A stretch of DNA of 33,911 bases from CAZTJA01 sp964613745 (GCA_964613745.1 CAZTJA010000023.1:1-33911); one strand, 5' to 3'; numbered from the stretch's first letter, positions 7,957-16,040 are shown. Notes: generated from the sequence alone by a model not told the origin. A program made the numbers and translations.

Positions 7957-8907
7957 TTACGAAACTGCCCTTGGATACGTGGTTATCACCATCCGTTCTT
8001 TTCCTACCCCTTCTAAAACTCCGCGTTCCGCAATGACATAACGCTTCACTACTTCTTCGCAAAAATCAGCAAATTCATTAGGATCAATAGGAGGGCTCGT
8101 ATGATCAGGCCTCTTGCCTCGCGACGGAGGAGTAAAACAGAGCGTCAAGGTGACATCGAATTCAGATATCATATTCATCTGATGATCAAACCATTCCAAG
8201 GCATTCGGTCTCAACCAATCGGCCCAGCTTATCCCTGTTCTGAGCTTTTTCACATTCAGTTCGCGTAGCCAGTGCACGATGCTGTTCAATCGATAATCTT
8301 GATAATGGATCCACTGGCATATCCCGAATTCCGGGGAAAAGTAATTTATTGCGGGTTTAGGACTTCCATCGGATCGAACCAGCCCCATATAAAAATGGCG
8401 ATAGTAAGAGCTGCCTTCGCTCTCCTTGTGCCTAGTTGTAGCATCCCATGTTGGCGGTAAATCCAGTAGGCTGTACCAGTAGATCCGTTCGCAAATTCCG
8501 GATAAAAGTTCGGACGTGCGCTTGAGCCCGAAAACTTGGACCTCATCGGCTCCAAAACTCGACACCCCCACTTCCGTGATCCATATGGGTAAGTCAGTTA
8601 CAGCCCTGATTTCCTCAATTTTTTTTGGCCAGTCGTCAATCTTCCAGTGATTCCAGTCTAGGGGGAAACCGTGAATGCCCACGGCATTCAGTATCTTAAG
8701 CAGACCATAGCGATCCAGAAGGGAAATGAAATTTGGATCGATCGGGGATATTCCACCCAAAACCAAAACCATTTCCGGGCACAACCGCCTCACACGCTCA
8801 GCGCCGAGACGCGTCATTGTTGTAAACTCTTTCCAATCCGGGTCCATTTCAAAGTCCCAATGGGACAGATTGTTCGGTTCATTCCAAAATTTTATGGCCT
8901 CGATCAT
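7957..8907 (-). CDS. Glycoside hydrolase clan-A-like protein with permuted barrel order
   Basis: The 316-residue protein opens with MIEAIKFWNEPNN: the WNEP motif (8-11) is the beta-4 acid/base signature of clan-A TIM barrels. It continues with WITEVG (109-114), whose Glu112 matches the beta-7 nucleophile, and YWYSLLD (143-149), beta-8-like. After these comes what looks like the start of a barrel: KKLRTGISWADWLRP (220-234, beta-1/2), FDVTLTLCFTPPSR (250-263) and EFADFCEEVVKRY (278-290, the helix that normally precedes beta-4). The ATG at 8907 is chosen over a GTG at 8922 because GGAG lies 5 nt before it. No signal peptide is visible, so it is probably cytoplasmic. The function may be glycosidase, transglycosidase or sugar binding. 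The nearest ordinary resemblance is to GH39/GH5-like beta-xylosidases. Confidence 0.7.
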   Translation of the reverse strand: MIEAIKFWNEPNNLSHWDFEMDPDWKEFTTMTRLGAERVRRLCPEMVLVLGGISPIDPNFISLLDRYGLLKILNAVGIHGFPLDWNHWKIDDWPKKIEEIRAVTDLPIWITEVGVSSFGADEVQVFGLKRTSELLSGICERIYWYSLLDLPPTWDATTRHKESEGSSYYRHFYMGLVRSDGSPKPAINYFSPEFGICQWIHYQDYRLNSIVHWLRELNVKKLRTGISWADWLRPNALEWFDHQMNMISEFDVTLTLCFTPPSRGKRPDHTSPPIDPNEFADFCEEVVKRYVIAERGVLEGVGKERMVITTYPRAVS

Positions 8908-8953
8908 CTTTGCTCCAGCCACCGTAATCAGTAAAATTTTCTCTAATGCTCAT

Positions 8954-9751
8954 TCAAATTGCTAAGCCCTCTACGGCTGCACTTAACTCGTTCTTTATAT
9001 CTCGTCTCATTTCTTGTGATGATCGGCGACATAGATATATTTCGTGTCCGGGACGATCTTGCACCGCAATTCCGACAGATCGCAACATTGCCTGAATTGC
9101 TGAATGATTTGGGACCCACCAATTTGTGTTGTCCCCTTCGAGTGCATTCTCAATGAAAGCCATCTTAGGCCATCCCTCATCGAGCATTAAATGCCGGTCC
9201 TTCATTCTGAAATCAACCCCGGGATCGATCACTTTTTCACCGGGAATAGTCATGCTTTGGAATAGCATGAATTCTCGAAATTGTTGGGACACTATATCGA
9301 GGGCCAGCAAAGGATGCCTGAGGTGATAAAAGACTCCCATGAAAAGAACTACATCATAGACGTTTCTCGAATGGGCTAATTCATAAACTTGCATTTTTTT
9401 AAATTCAATTCGCTGTGCCGCTTTAAATTTTTTTGCGGCCCACACCGCTTGATGCAAATAATGATCATCAATATCGATGGCAGTTACCTTCGCTCCAAGT
9501 TCGGCAAATTTGAGTGAATAAAATCCCGCATTGCACCCTATATCCAGAACAGTTTTTCCTTCGAAATTATCCGGAATCACAGTTCTTATAGCTTCCCATT
9601 TGAAGTTTGGAAAATCTCCTAACGGGTGCTGAGGAGCAGTTTGCGTTCCATCAGGTAAATGAATGTTGTGGAACCATGGACCTAATGCGGCGATTTCTCG
9701 CTCAAGGGGAGATTCAGGCCGGGAGAGATTTGTCTCGAGGGTAGATTGCAT
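8954..9751 (-). CDS. SAM-dependent methyltransferase, CmoB-like (resembles TIGR04290 family)
   Basis: Residues 68-76 (VLDIGCNAG) are the SAM-binding motif I of class I methyltransferases, followed by AIDIDDHYLHQAVWAA (motif II region) and VLFMGVFYHLRHPLLAL (motif IV). The flanking PWFHNIHLPDG (25-35) and NWWVPNHSAIQAMLRSVG resemble CmoB, the tRNA carboxymethyl-uridine enzyme. A cluster-linked CmoB relative, TIGR04290, fits better from memory because of the glycan context. An ATG at 9751 is preferred to a TTG at 9763, although the ribosome binding site is weak. The gene ends about 46 nt before the glycoside hydrolase-like start. It could methylate or carboxymethylate a sugar of the cluster product. 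The substrate is unknown. Confidence 0.82.
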   Translation of the reverse strand: MQSTLETNLSRPESPLEREIAALGPWFHNIHLPDGTQTAPQHPLGDFPNFKWEAIRTVIPDNFEGKTVLDIGCNAGFYSLKFAELGAKVTAIDIDDHYLHQAVWAAKKFKAAQRIEFKKMQVYELAHSRNVYDVVLFMGVFYHLRHPLLALDIVSQQFREFMLFQSMTIPGEKVIDPGVDFRMKDRHLMLDEGWPKMAFIENALEGDNTNWWVPNHSAIQAMLRSVGIAVQDRPGHEIYLCRRSSQEMRRDIKNELSAAVEGLAI

Positions 9752-9842
9752 AAAATGACTCAATAATTTAGTTGCAAGACTCTGAAGCGTTAATCAATTA
9801 TTTGACCGAAATTCGATTCCTTACAGACACCTTGGATAATTC

Positions 9843-11186
9843 TTACGAACATTTGGGCATAATCTTGGTTTCCTCAGATGCTGTCTTAAGTTCATCGAAA
9901 TGGGTTATCATTTCTTGTCCCATCAATTCTCTCAAGGTATTTTTTAGCTTCATCTGCTGTATAAAGAGATCATGTTCCGGCACTACTGAAGCTGAATGCA
10001 TCGGACTTTTGAAATAGAAGGAAAGCCAATCCTGGACACCAGCCAATTTCATTCGAGAAGCAAAATCCATGAATAAGGCCAGGTCTAAGCAAATGGGTGC
10101 AGCCAAAATTGAGTCTCTGCACAAAAAATCAATTTTGATCTGCATCGGATATCCGAGCCAGCCGAAGATGTCTATGTTGTCCCAGCTTTCCTTGTTGTCT
10201 CCGCTAGGCGGATAAAAGTTTATACAAACTTTATGGTAAAAATCTCCATAAAGATCCGGATAAAGACTAGGTTGTAGTATTCCGTCCAAGACGGAAAGTT
10301 TACTTTCTTCTTTGGTCTTGAATGAAGAGGGATCATCCAGGACCTCGCCGTCTCTATTGCCTAAAATATTGGTAGAATACCAGCCATTTAGGCCTAACAT
10401 TCTGGCCTTCAGCATTGGAGCAAGAACGGTTTTCAGCAATGTTTGTCCCGTTTTGAAATCTTTTCCCGCAACGGGAACTCCACGAATATTCGCAAACTCC
10501 ATTAATGCAGGGATGTCCACGGAAAGATTGGGGGCTCCATTGACATAGGCTACGCTCTCTGAAATAGCGGCATATGCGTAAATCATACTAGGTGAAATTG
10601 CCGAGTGATTCTCTTTTAATGCATGCTCAAAATCTTCCAAGCCTAAGTGAATTGGACTGATCGGCATATACGATTCAGTACTGCCGCACCAAATCATTAC
10701 CAGGCGATCACAACGATTCTCATATTTGAACCGGAGAATATCTTCTCGGATGAGTTCCGATTGATGGAATTTATTGACTTCCGGTTTAACCCAATTTCCC
10801 TCAAGTCTCTTAACGAACTTTCTATCGAAAATGGCCTTCATTGGTCTTATGGATTCAAGCTCATCGTCGACTGCTACTAGGTCTTTCTCACTGAGTACTT
10901 TTGCCGTTCGAGTTGCATCTTTGCAGGTCTCATCTCGTATATCCCAGCCACCAAAGACAATATCATTCAGATCAGTCAAAGGAACAAAGTCCTTGATTTT
11001 AGGGAACCGCTCCTCATTGCGATTACCTAGTCTAATTGTTCCCATTTGTGTTAAGGAGCCTATTGGAACCGCATGCCCCTTCCGAACTAATAAGGTTCCA
11101 GCCAAGAAAGTTGATGAAACCGCTCCATTCAAGCCGATCATGAGAATCCCGAGTTTCCCTTTTGTGGACGAAACTTCCTTATTCAT
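9843..11186 (-). CDS. ino1: Inositol-3-phosphate synthase family protein
   Basis: At 447 residues this matches bacterial and archaeal myo-inositol phosphate synthases, which turn glucose 6-phosphate into 1D-myo-inositol 3-phosphate with NAD. The sequence shows the N-terminal nucleotide loop GLNGAVSST (18-26), NGAPNLSVD (216-224), the core GKDFKTGQT (241-249) with catalytic lysines, and STNILGNRDGEVLDDP (271-286). The canonical GDDFKSGQT and NHLGNNDG motifs are slightly altered here, so a related inositol or cyclitol phosphate product cannot be excluded. The start codon overlaps the GlmM-like stop by four bases (ATGA), which indicates coupled translation. It is the most informative gene of the cluster, because it points to an inositol-phosphate building block. 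Confidence 0.88.
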   Translation of the reverse strand: MNKEVSSTKGKLGILMIGLNGAVSSTFLAGTLLVRKGHAVPIGSLTQMGTIRLGNRNEERFPKIKDFVPLTDLNDIVFGGWDIRDETCKDATRTAKVLSEKDLVAVDDELESIRPMKAIFDRKFVKRLEGNWVKPEVNKFHQSELIREDILRFKYENRCDRLVMIWCGSTESYMPISPIHLGLEDFEHALKENHSAISPSMIYAYAAISESVAYVNGAPNLSVDIPALMEFANIRGVPVAGKDFKTGQTLLKTVLAPMLKARMLGLNGWYSTNILGNRDGEVLDDPSSFKTKEESKLSVLDGILQPSLYPDLYGDFYHKVCINFYPPSGDNKESWDNIDIFGWLGYPMQIKIDFLCRDSILAAPICLDLALFMDFASRMKLAGVQDWLSFYFKSPMHSASVVPEHDLFIQQMKLKNTLRELMGQEMITHFDELKTASEETKIMPKCS

Positions 11187-12553
11187 AATTTGCGCTCCTG
11201 TTCGTTCGTGTACTTTTCGACTATACCCGACAACAATTCCACAATTTCCTTGAGGTGGTCTGGGTCATCACCTTCGGCCTGAATTCTGCACACCGACTGA
11301 GTTCCTGAATACCTTACCAGAATTCTTCCATTGTTGGACAATTTACGCTCAGAATCTTTTATTGCACTCACCAATTCGGGAATTTCGTCGAGTGGCGGTC
11401 TGATAGAAATCGGGACATCATTTTTTATTTGAGGATAGCAAGGAATGTCTTTTAACAATTCAGATAGAGGCATACCGGTTTCGAGCATTATCCGAAGAAC
11501 GTGTAGAGCGCCTAATATCCCGTCACCACATGTGGAGTTGTCCAAAAAAATGAGGTGGCCCGAAGGCTCACCGCCAAAGTTGAATCCCCCCTGACGCATT
11601 CTTTCGATGACGTAGCGATCTCCTACGGGAGTCCTAATAATACTTCCCCCATGCGAATGCATAAGATTATCCAGCCCAATATTGCTCATAATGGTCGCTA
11701 CAAGAGTATTCTCTTTCAGCTCGGATCTCGACATCATATGGAGAGCTATAAGACCTAAAATTCGATCACCATCAACTTCCTCTCCATTTTCGTCAACGAA
11801 AATAACTCTATCGGCATCGCCGTCGAGGGCTATTCCAAGGTCAGCTCCGCCTAGTCTAACTGATTTACGCAGACCTTCAGGAAAGAGGGATCCGCAGTTT
11901 AGATTTATGTTTCTACCGTTAGGCTTGGAACCCAGAGACTTAACACTGGCACCCAATTCTTCAAAAATAAGAGGAGCAGCCTTGTAACCCGCGCCGTTCG
12001 CGCAATCAACGTGAATGTTGAATCCCGATAAACTGATATTTTTTGGAAAAACGTTCTTGACGAAAACGATATATCGTCCCAGGGCATCGGCTATTCTGAA
12101 TGCCTTTCCTACATGGCCGCCGATAGGAAATTTTCGATTTCCATTTGAGTTAAAGACCTCGTACTCAATTCTTGATTCCAATTCGTCGGATAGCTTGTAA
12201 CCGTCGCGGTAAAACAATTTGATGCCGTTGTCCTCGGCGGGGTTGTGTGATGCCGATATCATTACGCCGGCATCACACCTCATGTTGGTAGTCAAAAACG
12301 CAATTCCTGGAGTAGGCATGGGCCCAACTAAGAGTACGTCGACGCCCATGGCACAGATACCGGCGCACAAAGCATTTTCAAACATATACCCCGAGAGCCT
12401 AGTATCTTTTCCTACAAGGATTTTTGTCCGAGCTGAGCTTGAACTGCGCACAACTTCACCAAGAGCCATACCCAGTTTCAGAACGGTGTCCGCGGTCATG
12501 GGTTCCAGGTTGGCGGGTCCCCTTACTCCGTCGGTGCCGAATAAGATTGTCAC
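11183..12553 (-). CDS. glmM: Phosphoglucosamine mutase-like phosphohexomutase (GlmM-like)
   Basis: The 456-residue protein has the full alpha-D-phosphohexomutase layout. It starts with FGTDGVRG (5-12), has the phosphoserine loop ISASHNP (99-105, catalytic Ser102), the metal loop DGDADR (244-249), the sugar-specificity loop GGEPSGH (327-333), and the phosphate-binding RYSGT (414-418). GGEPSGH points to glucosamine phosphate rather than mannose or glucose. The residues after RYSGT (QSVCRI) differ from the usual EPLxRV. The start is a GTG at 12553 with GGAG 7 nt upstream. It is first in the cluster behind a promoter-like site. GlmM is an essential cell-wall enzyme, so this copy is either the housekeeping gene captured into the cluster or a specialised paralogue. 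The window cannot decide. Confidence 0.85.
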   Translation of the reverse strand: MTILFGTDGVRGPANLEPMTADTVLKLGMALGEVVRSSSSARTKILVGKDTRLSGYMFENALCAGICAMGVDVLLVGPMPTPGIAFLTTNMRCDAGVMISASHNPAEDNGIKLFYRDGYKLSDELESRIEYEVFNSNGNRKFPIGGHVGKAFRIADALGRYIVFVKNVFPKNISLSGFNIHVDCANGAGYKAAPLIFEELGASVKSLGSKPNGRNINLNCGSLFPEGLRKSVRLGGADLGIALDGDADRVIFVDENGEEVDGDRILGLIALHMMSRSELKENTLVATIMSNIGLDNLMHSHGGSIIRTPVGDRYVIERMRQGGFNFGGEPSGHLIFLDNSTCGDGILGALHVLRIMLETGMPLSELLKDIPCYPQIKNDVPISIRPPLDEIPELVSAIKDSERKLSNNGRILVRYSGTQSVCRIQAEGDDPDHLKEIVELLSGIVEKYTNEQERKL

Positions 12554-12599
12554 AGGACAACTCCGATTCGGTTTTTAGAAGTCACGCGACTCGGATATT

Positions 12600-12627
12600 T
12601 TGATAATTCCCTCATATTTTTTGTCAA
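12600..12627 (-). promoter_or_regulatory. Sigma70-type promoter for the inositol/glycan cluster
   Basis: On the minus strand a perfect TTGACA (12622-12627) is followed after 16 nt by TATCAA (12600-12605), roughly 45 nt before the GTG of the GlmM-like gene. The 213-nt space up to the histidine kinase end contains no other gene. It would be the natural start of an ~12-kb transcript. Confidence 0.55.
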
Positions 12628-12766
12628 CATTTGGTGCCGATAATAATAATCCGAACAATAATTGGTCCATGTGATCGGATCCAAACAATTAAATCACATT
12701 CAGCAATTTACATGTATCGTAAGTTACGATTGGAGGGATGTCAATAACCTAAGAAGAACAATTTCT

Positions 12767-13999
12767 TTACACAATAGCTTGCACATCTGATGTAGGGACG
12801 AATTTGGGTAAAGAAAAATGGAATTTGGCTCCACCACCTTCATGTGATTCAACCCAGATCTCTCCACCTTCTTTTTGTACTAATTTCTTTACAATGTAGA
12901 GACCTAGGCCGGTTCCTCCCAGTTTTCCCGATTTTGGAATTCTGAAAAAACGCTCAAAGATTCTTGATTGGTATTCATGAGGTATACCGATTCCATTATC
13001 TTCCACAGTGGTGATCAATAAAGGGCCTTCTTCTCTGACCAGCAGACGGATTTCTTGAGCCTGCCGATTTCCCATGTGTTTAATCGCATTAACAATCAAA
13101 TTGTCAATCACCTGCGAAATTCGGCGCTCATCCGCAATCACTGAAGGACTAGCACATTCTGATTTGAACGTTATTTCGATCCCACAATTTGAAGCAAGCC
13201 CGGCGTGCTGAGCAACAACAGCTCGCACCACCTGATCAAGATACAACGGGCGTCGTTCAGGTGTGACATGGTCGATCGCCAAACCGTCAAGAAGATCCCG
13301 CAGGAACTTTTCCACTGCATCTCCGGCTATGGCAATTTGATCGAATACCTGGCGCGCCGTGTCATTAAAATCATTATGCTTTATTCTCGTGTTAAGAAAT
13401 TTGATTAATCCGACTATAGTTACAATTGGAGACTTAAGATCATGAGCCACCATCTGAATTAGAGATTCCAGCTCTTCCGTTCTTTGTTCCAGCGCTTCTT
13501 CCACCTTCTTAAGTTGGGTTACATCCGTAACGAATCCTTCAAGTGAGATGAGCTCTCCCGCTTCATTGTATATTCCGAGACCTTGCTCCCACACGGTCTT
13601 AATCTTCCCATTTGCTGCCACAAGCCTGTACACGATCTGGAAAGGCAAGTGCTTGCTTACCGCATTCTGAACATTTTCCCAAACCTGCTCTCTGTCTTCG
13701 GGGTGAATAAGCTCAGAATAAGAGACTATTCTGTTGTAAATGAGATCTTCTGCAGAGTAGCCCGTGAGGTACAGGCAACCTTCACTAATAAACTCCATCG
13801 TCCATTGTGGGTCGTTGAGGCAACGATATGCTATTCCGGGTAGGTTGGAAACGAGAGTAAAGAGCTTACGCTCTTTTTCGCGGTAGGAGTTTTCCAGTGC
13901 TTTGCGAGCTGCCTGAGCTGCTTCCAGCTCGGCAATTTTCTGCCGCAGCTCCATTAACTCATCTAAAAGCTGACCTTCTGTCTTGCCAAAGTCTTTCAT
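12767..13999 (-). CDS. PAS-domain sensor histidine kinase
   Basis: This is a 410-residue cytoplasmic hybrid-free kinase. An N-terminal coiled coil (about 8-45) leads into one PAS domain with a PAC end (about 45-165, VTDVTQLKKVEEALEQR). A HisKA dimerisation helix carries the phospho-acceptor His186 in MVAHDLKSPI. The ATPase domain shows the N box (QVIDNLIVNAIKH), G1 (VEDNGIGIP), F box (FERFFRI) and G2 (GGTGLGLYIVKKL). No transmembrane segment is visible, so the PAS domain probably senses an internal cue or partner. No response regulator is adjacent. The stand-alone receiver at 16900-17265 is the nearest candidate partner, which is speculation. Orphan kinases of this kind are common in this group. 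Confidence 0.92.
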   Translation of the reverse strand: MKDFGKTEGQLLDELMELRQKIAELEAAQAARKALENSYREKERKLFTLVSNLPGIAYRCLNDPQWTMEFISEGCLYLTGYSAEDLIYNRIVSYSELIHPEDREQVWENVQNAVSKHLPFQIVYRLVAANGKIKTVWEQGLGIYNEAGELISLEGFVTDVTQLKKVEEALEQRTEELESLIQMVAHDLKSPIVTIVGLIKFLNTRIKHNDFNDTARQVFDQIAIAGDAVEKFLRDLLDGLAIDHVTPERRPLYLDQVVRAVVAQHAGLASNCGIEITFKSECASPSVIADERRISQVIDNLIVNAIKHMGNRQAQEIRLLVREEGPLLITTVEDNGIGIPHEYQSRIFERFFRIPKSGKLGGTGLGLYIVKKLVQKEGGEIWVESHEGGGAKFHFSLPKFVPTSDVQAIV

Positions 14000-14082
14000 T
14001 ACAAAAGTCTCGCATGACGGTAGCTAGATAATTAGCAATTTTCGATTATTCCGATCCAACAAACAATATACATCAAACTTAG

Positions 14083-14108
14083 GATGACGGGCGTAAGTGC
14101 CCGCCATC
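14083..14108. terminator. Hairpin downstream of the small zinc-ribbon gene
   Basis: GATGACGGGC (14083-14092) and GCCCGCCATC (14099-14108) form a 10-bp stem with one G-U pair and a 6-nt loop. It starts ~10 nt after the stop of the small gene on the minus strand. There is no long T run after it, so it may be a weak or bidirectional terminator. Confidence 0.5.
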
Positions 14109-14118
14109 ATCTTTAAAT

Positions 14119-14301
14119 CTATGGCACGGGTGGTTCATGATCTTTACAAAATGGTGCTTCTCCTACGACCGGCATGCCACACGCTTTGCACAAAGTCCTT
14201 CGGACCGGATCGCTTATGTTATCGCAATCATGAACGTTAGGATCGTAACTTTGGGTAGACTTACTTTCCAGTGTATCTTTATCTTCGGTATGATTTACCA
14301 T
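14119..14301 (-). CDS. Small zinc-ribbon-like protein (60 aa)
   Basis: Although only 60 residues long, this looks real. The ATG is preceded by GAGGTG at suitable spacing, a hairpin follows the stop, and the C-terminal half has a compact metal-site pattern: CKACGMPV then FCKDHEPP, with Cys38, Cys41, Cys52 and His55 as likely ligands. The N-terminal half is polar and probably disordered. It lies between the histidine kinase and the PspA-like gene on the same strand. The function is unknown. Similar tiny Cys/His proteins often bind zinc and act as accessory factors. Confidence 0.6.
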   Translation of the reverse strand: MVNHTEDKDTLESKSTQSYDPNVHDCDNISDPVRRTLCKACGMPVVGEAPFCKDHEPPVP

Positions 14302-14362
14302 AGCGGCACCTCGGATTTTTGAATTCTACAACATAGATGCCGCCAAGAAAATAATGATTCCC

Positions 14363-15142
14363 TTATTTCTTTTTCAAAGCCGCTAATCGATCGGAAAAGC
14401 TCTCCGTAAGCACTGGTTGACCCGAAACTGAGCGCAGGGCAGCCTTTATATTTTCATCTTCTTTTTCTTTTTCCGGACTCAATAATTTGGCTTTTAGTTC
14501 ATTGGCTTGGGCTTTGGCCTTCGAAGCCTCTGCTTCACGATTCATGGCTTCAAGCGCATAGCCCAGCGATGAAGCGTCCTTCTTTAATCCGGCGAGATAC
14601 TCAGCTCGCTGCGCTTTATTTTCTTGACGCTGTTTGTCAATTTCGGCTTGACGCATTCTCCTTTTAGCAGCTTCTAACTGACTGCGGGCGGATTTTACTT
14701 TGCTCGCCGTAACTTCCGCCAATTCGCGGACTTCTTCGTAGTATGTTTTGGCCTCATTAGCTTCGTGCAATTCTCGTTCAACCTCCGGTTTCATAGACTC
14801 AAGATCTTGAACCAGTTTGCCGAGGCTTGACGAAAGTTCATTCGATTTTGCCGCGTTTCCAGCCACACTAGAATCTTCAACCTGCTTGTTCAGCAACTCA
14901 GCTGCAGCCAAATATCTATCATAATTCTTTTGAATGGCATCTGCTTCGGCCTGTTCCTTTCGGTATTCGGCCATAGCTTTTCCTGCTTCGCTGGTTATTT
15001 TGTCCAGTTCTTTTAACATTTCCTGAATCTCAGCCTCAGTCGCAGCTTCGGGATCCCAGGAAACGATTTTCTGCATGAGACCTCGACCCAGTTGGTCAAA
15101 CTTCTCCTTACCAAAGGCTGTGAAAAAACCTGTTATTCCCAT
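14363..15142 (-). CDS. PspA/IM30-like coiled-coil protein (YjfJ-like)
   Basis: The 259-residue protein is almost entirely charged helix, rich in Ala, Glu, Lys and Gln, with an amphipathic start (MGITGFFTAFGKEKFDQLG). This fits the PspA/IM30/ESCRT-III-like fold: long coiled coils from about residue 35 to 215. It has no signal peptide or membrane segment. The start has a strong AAGGAGGA site and lies 13 nt after the DUF2491 gene, so the two form an operon. In E. coli the PspA-like yjfJ sits next to the DUF2491 gene yjfK, the same pairing. Family members bind membranes and stabilise them under stress. A membrane-protective or vesicle role is inferred. Confidence 0.75.
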   Translation of the reverse strand: MGITGFFTAFGKEKFDQLGRGLMQKIVSWDPEAATEAEIQEMLKELDKITSEAGKAMAEYRKEQAEADAIQKNYDRYLAAAELLNKQVEDSSVAGNAAKSNELSSSLGKLVQDLESMKPEVERELHEANEAKTYYEEVRELAEVTASKVKSARSQLEAAKRRMRQAEIDKQRQENKAQRAEYLAGLKKDASSLGYALEAMNREAEASKAKAQANELKAKLLSPEKEKEDENIKAALRSVSGQPVLTESFSDRLAALKKK

Positions 15143-15155
15143 AATTCCTCCTTGT

Positions 15156-15878
15156 TTAAATAATCTTTAGTGTAACCGGCTGAAGCTCTATTCCTACAAG
15201 AATTTGAATCGAGGCCTCGTCAGGTTCCTCGACGGCCGACACGAGTAGATACTCGTTTTGTTCTTCGTTTATTTTTCTTCCATAGAGCATGGAATCATAT
15301 TTAATGACTTCAGTTTTCTCACCGTAGGGATCGAGATACACGGTTTCCAAGAATTTGAACGGTGCAATCCGAGTAATTTGATTTCCACGATCGTCTTCTT
15401 CTATCACCGTTTTTCGTTCACTATCCCAGACACGGTAATATCGAGTTTGATCCTTAGTATCGAAAATGTCATATCCAATGTAGCCGTCTCTTTCATCCAG
15501 CCAAAATGCCCAATCATCGGGTACGACTTCGTCAAGCGTCATGAACAATCGGCAACCCTGAACCACTTTGTTTTGGTCCGTGATGACTTCGAGCATATAA
15601 ACATCATCGCTCCCCTGAAGGTAAAAATGGTAATACTCTGATCGCCCGAGAGGCATCATGCCGTAACGTGCAACAACGCAACTGGATCCAGGATACTTGA
15701 TCTTTAAGAGGTCGCCTGCCAAGATAAAATCGACCTGGGGGATCTCCACGATTCCATTGAAGCGAAGACCTAAAGGTAAATCTTTGTCTATTCTGTCGCC
15801 CGGGCTACGAAAAGATTCCTTCAATTCATCATATTTTTTTAATCCGATACGTTTAAGTAGGCCCCAAGTATCGGCCAT
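15156..15878 (-). CDS. DUF2491 family protein (YjfK-like)
   Basis: The protein has 240 residues with no signal peptide or membrane segment. It is beta-rich and acidic, with conserved-looking GLRFNGIVEIPQVDF, RSEYYHFYLQG and WLDERDGYIGYDIF. I recognise it as the DUF2491/YjfK type mainly from these features and from its operon partner, a PspA-like protein, as in the E. coli yjfIJKL region. The start has an excellent AAGGAGGTAAT site at 15878. The biochemical function of DUF2491 is not known. The partnership suggests it works with the PspA-like coat protein at the membrane. Confidence 0.7.
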   Translation of the reverse strand: MADTWGLLKRIGLKKYDELKESFRSPGDRIDKDLPLGLRFNGIVEIPQVDFILAGDLLKIKYPGSSCVVARYGMMPLGRSEYYHFYLQGSDDVYMLEVITDQNKVVQGCRLFMTLDEVVPDDWAFWLDERDGYIGYDIFDTKDQTRYYRVWDSERKTVIEEDDRGNQITRIAPFKFLETVYLDPYGEKTEVIKYDSMLYGRKINEEQNEYLLVSAVEEPDEASIQILVGIELQPVTLKII

Positions 15879-15930
15879 ATTACCTCCTTTAAATACTCTA
15901 GGGTTGGCTGTTCATCTGATCAGTAGAATT

Positions 15931-15951
15931 CAACCTGTTTTGAAACAGTTG
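15931..15951. promoter_or_regulatory. Palindrome upstream of the DUF2491/PspA-like operon
   Basis: CAACcTGTTT and AAACAGTTG form a 9-bp inverted repeat with one unpaired C and a 2-nt centre, about 55-75 nt before the operon's first start codon. The tiny centre argues for a protein-binding operator rather than an RNA hairpin. No clear promoter boxes could be assigned around it. Confidence 0.3.
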
Positions 15952-16040
15952 ATGATTCATATATTAATGAGTGTCGGATATTGTAAGAGCTTCGTAAAGA
16001 ATTTTGTCCAATTCAGTTCAAAACAGTTCTCTTTTGATAA

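Noticed and set aside
7957..8922. Frameshifted or truncated glycoside hydrolase pseudogene
   Set aside because: The frame is open for 316 codons with a good ribosome binding site and one complete set of barrel elements; permuted order fits better than decay.
10774..11253. 159-residue ORF antisense to ino1
   Set aside because: It overlaps the conserved NAD-binding start of the inositol-phosphate synthase and has low-complexity Ser/Pro-rich sequence typical of shadows.
602..12553. A standard mycothiol biosynthesis cluster
   Set aside because: MshA-like and MshB-like functions are plausible but there is no MshC-type cysteine ligase, and the extra methyltransferase, permuted hydrolase and PRTase-kinase do not belong to that pathway.
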